The notes under the pieces were generated by a model. The model saw only the letters and a list, made by a program, of their open reading frames with translations. It was not told where the DNA came from and made no database searches. Positions 59,738 through 64,000 of a stretch of DNA of 64,000 nucleotides are shown here, one piece after another (position 1 is the stretch's first letter; every line of letters begins with the position of its first letter). The translations under genes were made by a program, and so were the position numbers. The DNA is taken from NCBI GenBank assembly GCA_963667005.1, contig OY762937.1, forward strand, positions 3,720,001-3,784,000, read 5' to 3'. The stretch is from G963662605 sp963667005 (GTDB taxonomy: Bacteria; Bacteroidota; Ignavibacteria; Ignavibacteriales; Ignavibacteriaceae).

Positions 59738-61288
59738 CTATTCAAACCTCACCGCACACTTAAATGTATCTTCAAAAAGTTTCTTTTTTCGTTCTGCTCC
59801 CCAGATTGCCATTTCGATATGTTCGTTTGATTTCGGTTTAAGAGAAATCTGTACATTCTTTCCCCTAATGTTCACTTTGACTTTTTGCACAAAGGAAGCA
59901 TGGGAGCGGTCGAAGCCGTCTGCAATTCTGAGTATGGCTGCAAGTCTGGTTACTACACGCTTATCATCCATGGAGAGAAGGCTGAACGTTTCGTGTTTTA
60001 TCTTCGGGTGACTTTTCCTATGATAGCGGGCTACATTCGCGATGATCTCCTTTTCATTTTCTGTAAAGCCCATCATATCAGCGTTGCGAATAAGATAGTA
60101 TGAATGCCGGTGGTGCAGCGAATGCGAAACATAGCTGCCGATTTCATGCAGCAACGATGCGGCTTGAAGATACTCCCGCTCCTTCTCGCCCAACCCATGG
60201 AGTTTTTTCGTCTGATCGAACAGCAGCAGCGCAAGCATTGCTACATGGTGCGCATGTGTTTTTTCATAACGGTACATCTCGCCCAAATGGACAACACTAT
60301 TATAGCGGATATTGACTAAATGTGTCGCTTTATGTTTCAAGTGAAGTTTTTCAATGCTATCCAGAATGATACCCTCGCGTAACGCATAGCCGGAAAATGT
60401 AAGCCCGGGCAATTTAAATTCCTTAAATATTTGCTCCAGGATTATTGCCCCTGCTGTAATGATATCAACCCTATCCGGATCCATACCCGGAATACTTCTC
60501 CGCTTCCGGATATTTTTTGCTTTTAATATCTGCCCTACGGTTTTATAGAACTCAGCTTTAGTGAACGAAAAACTATTGTTATCAATAAACTCCGGTAGTC
60601 CGTTTTTTTTCGATGCACGTATCAGGGTTGTAATCGTATCAATTGTTCCCGATGAGCCGACACACACTTCAAACGGCCTTTTGGATATCTCGCGGACGAG
60701 CGGCACGAGTGAACCTTTGACGTATTTCCTGCATTCATCAATTGACTTCTTGGTAATAATATCATTTTGAAAAAATCTCTCAGTCAGTCGCACTGCTCCG
60801 ATTTTCAGGCTGTTGCTGAACGCTATTTTTCTTCCTTTGCCTACAAGAAATTCTGTGCTGCCGCCGCCGATATCTATAAGCATAATATTTTTGTTAAAAA
60901 CAGGTAAAGATTGCAATACACCAAGATGAATCAATCTGGCTTCTTCAGTACCGGAAGCAATTTCAATTTTAATTGAGGTGTGTGAACGTGCACGGCGTAG
61001 AAACTCATCCCGGTTCAATGCTTCACGCACAGCACTTGTGGCTATGGCACGTATTTCCGCGGAGTAGGAATTTGCAATCGTATTAAAGCGTTTCAGAGCG
61101 GCTATTCCCCTGCTCATGGCACTTTCAGAAATGTATTTCATGTCGGTTGAGCCCGAACCCAGCCGCACAATTTCCTTATCCTTTTCCAGAATTCTGAATT
61201 TACCGGAGATGAGATTTACCTCCGCAACCACCAGATGGAAAGAGTTGGTGCCGATATCAATCGCAGCGAAATTTTTCTTGTGTTCCAT
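59738..61288 (-). CDS. Ppx/GppA-family phosphatase with C-terminal HD domain
   Basis: This 516-residue cytoplasmic protein of the ASKHA fold has AIDIGTNSFHLVVAEV (phosphate 1), LIDIGGGSTEFLVG (phosphate 2) and GSSGTIDTI, followed by a C-terminal HD-type domain (~320-480; SLLHEIGSYVSHSLHHRHSYYLI). It would hydrolyse polyphosphate or convert pppGpp to ppGpp. The two activities cannot be told apart by eye. It stands alone, divergent from the xanthine-dehydrogenase-type operon. Confidence 0.92.
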   Translation of the reverse strand: MEHKKNFAAIDIGTNSFHLVVAEVNLISGKFRILEKDKEIVRLGSGSTDMKYISESAMSRGIAALKRFNTIANSYSAEIRAIATSAVREALNRDEFLRRARSHTSIKIEIASGTEEARLIHLGVLQSLPVFNKNIMLIDIGGGSTEFLVGKGRKIAFSNSLKIGAVRLTERFFQNDIITKKSIDECRKYVKGSLVPLVREISKRPFEVCVGSSGTIDTITTLIRASKKNGLPEFIDNNSFSFTKAEFYKTVGQILKAKNIRKRRSIPGMDPDRVDIITAGAIILEQIFKEFKLPGLTFSGYALREGIILDSIEKLHLKHKATHLVNIRYNSVVHLGEMYRYEKTHAHHVAMLALLLFDQTKKLHGLGEKEREYLQAASLLHEIGSYVSHSLHHRHSYYLIRNADMMGFTENEKEIIANVARYHRKSHPKIKHETFSLLSMDDKRVVTRLAAILRIADGFDRSHASFVQKVKVNIRGKNVQISLKPKSNEHIEMAIWGAERKKKLFEDTFKCAVRFE

Positions 61289-61642
61289 ATGCTTAAAAAG
61301 TCTAGATTTGTAAATCTATGTTTAACTAGAGTGCTTAACGCAGCTCTGATGTTTCCATTTTTGTTGCTTATAAATGAACTCTCCTTCGCCACCTAAATTA
61401 AAAACCAATTTAGCAGCCTATGGCTCTCCCCTCTCTTGGGAAGAGAGGGGCTGGGGGTGAGTTCACTTAATACCATAATAATAACTCTTAAAAGAGGTAT
61501 TTATTTAACCCAATCTAACACTCAATAATAAGATTACAAACTTATACTCTTAATTATCACAAATTCCCTCATTTTCCTTATTGAAATTCTCTCAATTCCT
61601 CTTATTTTACCTAATTAATTTTTATATATATAAGACGAAAAG
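61289..61642. promoter_or_regulatory. Divergent intergenic region between ppx/gppA and xdh operon
   Basis: This 354-bp stretch has no gene. It should hold the promoters for both divergent genes. The main structure is the GC-rich hairpin at 61428-61450; the remaining ~170 bp toward xdh are very AT-rich. Confidence 0.5.
61428..61450. repeat. GC-rich intergenic hairpin
   Basis: CCCCTCTCTT-GGG-AAGAGAGGGG is a perfect 10-bp stem, followed by GGGGGTGAG. It resembles the CCCTCTCCC-type element at 17015-17112. Confidence 0.65.
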
Positions 61643-63043
61643 ATGATTCGATTCTATTTAAATGATGAACTTGTCTCCACAGAAGTACATCCGGCGACCA
61701 CAGTTCTGGATTTTCTACGGCTTGAGAAGCATCTGACCGGCACAAAAGAAGGCTGCCGGGAGGGTGATTGCGGTGCATGTACCGTACTTGTCGGCACCTT
61801 GGATGGTAATTCAGTAGTATATAAGTCCATGAATTCATGCCTGCTTCCCGTTGGCGATGTATATGGTAAGCATGTCGTTTCCGTTGAAGGCCTGAATATG
61901 AGTACCGGCCTGAACCTTGTTCAGCAAAATATGGCCGAAGAGGGCGGGACTCAATGCGGTTTCTGCACTCCCGGATTTATCATGTCCATGACCGGCTACT
62001 TCCTTAACAACGGCAGTCCGGAGATCGAATCAGCCGTCGCGGCACTTGATGGAAATATTTGCCGCTGCACCGGCTACACCGGAATAAGACGCAGCCTCAA
62101 TGGCGTACTGAATGCATTCAACACTTCGAAGCAGGATTCCGGAATTGATAAGCTCATAGAATTGAAAATTGTTCCTTCATACTTTACTCAAGTTGCTCAA
62201 AAACTGCAAAACATTGAACCTCAGAAACAGGCACCATCAGGTAATGTTCGCATTGGCGGTGGAACCGATCTGTTTGTGCAAAGATGGGAAAGTTTGTATG
62301 AGTCAGATGTTGAATTGCTTTCAAGCAATCCATCATTGAAAGGAATTTCAAAAACCACTGACGCTATTATTATCGGCGGAGGCACTACGCATAGCGAAAT
62401 AGCCGACTCGGAAATCATTCATGACGTATTTCCTCAAATTCGTGACGGCCTTAAACTTTTCGGTTCTTTGCCGATCAGAAACAGAGGCACAGTTGCCGGG
62501 AATATCTGCAATGCCTCACCTATTGCCGACATAGTTAACATCTTCCTTGCGTTGGGAGCTTCTGTAACGTTGGTAAAGGGACAAGCAAAGCGCGAACTCC
62601 TGCTCAAAGATTTCTACAAAGGGTATAAGTCTCTTGATAAAGCTCCGGATGAAATACTTGCAAGTGTTTCAATTCCGTTGCCCAAAGAAACTTTCCTTTT
62701 TAATTATGAAAAAATCTCGCGCAGAATGCATCTTGATATTGCAAGTGTGAACAGCACTTGTTATCTGGAAATGAAAGATGGAATAATTCTTCAAGCCAGT
62801 ATTTCTGCAGGCGGTGTTGCCGCAGTTCCCTTCTTTCTGAAACAGACTGGCGCTTACCTTGCGGGTAAGTCAATGAGTCCGGCGGTAATGAGAGAGGCTG
62901 CAAAAACTGCAATGGCAGAGATTGCTCCTATTAGTGATGCCCGTGGTTCAGCTGAATATAAAACAGTTTTACTTGGTCAGTTAATTAAGGCACATTTATA
63001 CAAGTGCTTCCCTGAACAGATTCCGGCGGAGGAGGTATTATGA
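61643..63043 (+). CDS. xdhA: Xanthine dehydrogenase-type small subunit (2Fe-2S + FAD domains)
   Basis: This 466-residue electron-transfer subunit of a molybdenum hydroxylase has an N-terminal 2Fe-2S domain with GCREGDCGACTVLVG and CGFCTPGF...NICRCTGYTG giving the two clusters (8 Cys). It is followed by a FAD-binding domain (IIIGGGTTHSEIAD, RNRGTVAGNICNASPIAD; from ~200) and the CO dehydrogenase flavoprotein C-terminal region. The fusion is the bacterial XdhA layout. It starts a plus-strand operon; its TGA overlaps the ATG of the next gene by 4 bp. The substrate is most likely a purine (xanthine or hypoxanthine), but aldehyde-oxidising relatives look alike. Confidence 0.92.
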   Translation: MIRFYLNDELVSTEVHPATTVLDFLRLEKHLTGTKEGCREGDCGACTVLVGTLDGNSVVYKSMNSCLLPVGDVYGKHVVSVEGLNMSTGLNLVQQNMAEEGGTQCGFCTPGFIMSMTGYFLNNGSPEIESAVAALDGNICRCTGYTGIRRSLNGVLNAFNTSKQDSGIDKLIELKIVPSYFTQVAQKLQNIEPQKQAPSGNVRIGGGTDLFVQRWESLYESDVELLSSNPSLKGISKTTDAIIIGGGTTHSEIADSEIIHDVFPQIRDGLKLFGSLPIRNRGTVAGNICNASPIADIVNIFLALGASVTLVKGQAKRELLLKDFYKGYKSLDKAPDEILASVSIPLPKETFLFNYEKISRRMHLDIASVNSTCYLEMKDGIILQASISAGGVAAVPFFLKQTGAYLAGKSMSPAVMREAAKTAMAEIAPISDARGSAEYKTVLLGQLIKAHLYKCFPEQIPAEEVL

Positions 63044-64000
63044 AAAATTATGATTCATTCCACCACGTCAAAGGAGAATCGAAGTACGTTGATGACTTAT
63101 TGACGCAAGAAGGAACACTGCACGGATATGTCGTTTATTCACAAGTAGCCCATGGCGTGATAAAATCAATTGACGTTTCTAAAGCCCTTGCCATGCCGGG
63201 TGTCCATGCTGTTTTAACGGCAAAAGATATTCCCGGTGAAAATCAAATCGGCGGCATTGTTAAAGATGAAGAATTGTTCGCCACGCACCACGTTCACTTT
63301 GTCGGTAATCCGATAGGCATGGTTGTCGCGGAATCAAAATTCCTTGCACATAAAGCAGCAAAAGAAGTTATTGTTGAAATTGAACCTCTTCCAGCTGTAT
63401 TCGATCCGAGAGAAGCATTCAAAAAAGGCGATTTGATTATTCCGCCAAAAGTTTTCACACTTGGAGATACATCCAAGGGTTTTGCCGAATGCGATATCAT
63501 CATTGAGGGCAAGGCTGAATCAGGCGGACAGGAACATCTTTACCTTGAGACTCAGGGTGCATATGCATTCCCGGTTGAAGGCGGTGGAGTAAAAGTATTT
63601 TCGTCCACTCAAAGCCCAACTGCAGTACAAAGAACCGTAGCGCAAGTTCTCGCACTTCCGATGAACCGGGTAGAAGTTGATGTTGCCCGTCTCGGTGGCG
63701 GATTCGGCGGCAAGGAAGATCAGGCATCTGCTTGGGCTGTTATGGCGGCTCTCGGCGCAAAAGTATTAAAGAAGCCGGTTAAATTAATTCTGCCGCGGCA
63801 GGAAGACATGCGCATGACCGGAAAACGCCATCCGTATTCATCCGATTACAAACTCGGCTTGAAGAAAGACGGAACCATTCTCGCATATGAAGCAACATTC
63901 TATCAGAATTCAGGTGCAACGGCAGATCTATCCCCTGCTATTCTTGAACGTACATTGTTCCACTGCACAAACAGTTATTACGTCCCCAACGTAAAAGCCG
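63040..64000 (+). CDS. xdhB: Xanthine dehydrogenase-type molybdopterin-binding subunit (partial, cut by window end)
   Basis: The first ~320 residues of the large molybdenum-cofactor subunit are present. KGESKYVDDLLTQEGTLHGYVV is quoted here as YVDDL and LHGYVV, the a/b hammerhead start. HLYLETQGAYA and GGGFGGKEDQ (the Moco/substrate loop) follow, then PRQEDMRMTGKRHPY. It starts with a GGAGG site and overlaps xdhA by 4 bp. The reading frame continues past position 64000, so active-site residues in the second half are not visible. Confidence 0.93.
   Translation, partial: MKNYDSFHHVKGESKYVDDLLTQEGTLHGYVVYSQVAHGVIKSIDVSKALAMPGVHAVLTAKDIPGENQIGGIVKDEELFATHHVHFVGNPIGMVVAESKFLAHKAAKEVIVEIEPLPAVFDPREAFKKGDLIIPPKVFTLGDTSKGFAECDIIIEGKAESGGQEHLYLETQGAYAFPVEGGGVKVFSSTQSPTAVQRTVAQVLALPMNRVEVDVARLGGGFGGKEDQASAWAVMAALGAKVLKKPVKLILPRQEDMRMTGKRHPYSSDYKLGLKKDGTILAYEATFYQNSGATADLSPAILERTLFHCTNSYYVPNVKA

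Noticed and set aside
1..64000. CRISPR arrays or rRNA genes
   Set aside because: No regularly spaced direct repeats of 25-40 bp and no rRNA-like sequence were seen. The repeats present are palindromic intergenic elements and one duplicated coding module.

Overview
The window looks like part of the chromosome of a Bacteroidota/Ignavibacteriota-type (FCB group) bacterium. The clues are a C-terminal type IX secretion (T9SS) sorting module of the NYPNPFNP...GVYFYSL...MMLVK kind on a pectinesterase, PorV-like and FadL-like outer-membrane proteins, a TonB-dependent receptor with an N-terminal carboxypeptidase-regulatory domain, and secreted proteins ending in dockerin-like calcium loops. No species name can be given from sequence alone. 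Almost every gene is on the minus strand.

Layout by region. (1) 0.1-8.3 kb: two giant secreted repeat proteins with nearly identical C-terminal modules and terminators. (2) 8.9-13.1 kb: a GH28 polygalacturonase, a cold-shock-domain protein, a GIY-YIG protein and a dihydropyrimidinase, separated by palindromic intergenic repeats. (3) 13.4-17 kb: a modular pectinesterase (CE8) and a CE12-type acetylesterase. (4) 17.2-29.8 kb: a sugar-acid catabolic cluster. In transcription order it is KDPG aldolase, KduI, LacI-type regulator, UxaE, SDR fructuronate reductase, PfkA-like kinase, HAD hydrolase, LarA-like nickel-pincer epimerase, 6-phosphogluconate dehydrogenase, PdxB, second 6-phosphogluconate dehydrogenase. 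(5) 30-44.3 kb: GH105, GH28 lipoprotein, four outer-membrane/surface genes, uronate isomerase and hexuronate transporter. (6) 44.8-50.5 kb: hybrid histidine kinase, PhoH, a KdgF-like cupin and a NUDIX hydrolase. (7) 50.6-59.6 kb: a tRNA-Thr with a partial duplicate beside it, then a type I restriction-modification operon containing an AlbA_2/Schlafen-like gene and a proteasome/HslV-like Ntn-hydrolase. (8) 59.7-64 kb: a Ppx/GppA phosphatase and the start of a xanthine-dehydrogenase-type operon, cut by the window edge.

How the genes fit together. Extracellular pectin would be de-esterified (CE8, CE12) and cut (two GH28, GH105), and the products taken up through the TonB receptor system and ExuT. 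Galacturonate would be isomerised to tagaturonate (UxaC), epimerised to fructuronate (UxaE) and reduced to mannonate (UxuB-type SDR). The expected next enzyme, mannonate dehydratase, is absent here. Instead there is a LarA-superfamily epimerase with its nickel-pincer residues intact, a PfkA-family phosphotransferase and two 6-phosphogluconate dehydrogenases. I infer an unconventional route: mannonate to gluconate (C2 epimerisation), to 6-phosphogluconate, to ribulose 5-phosphate. One dehydrogenase looks NADP-type and the other NAD-type. PdxB between them may also remove 4-phosphoerythronate, a known inhibitor of that enzyme. This pathway and the Ntn-hydrolase inside the restriction operon are the two most interesting items.
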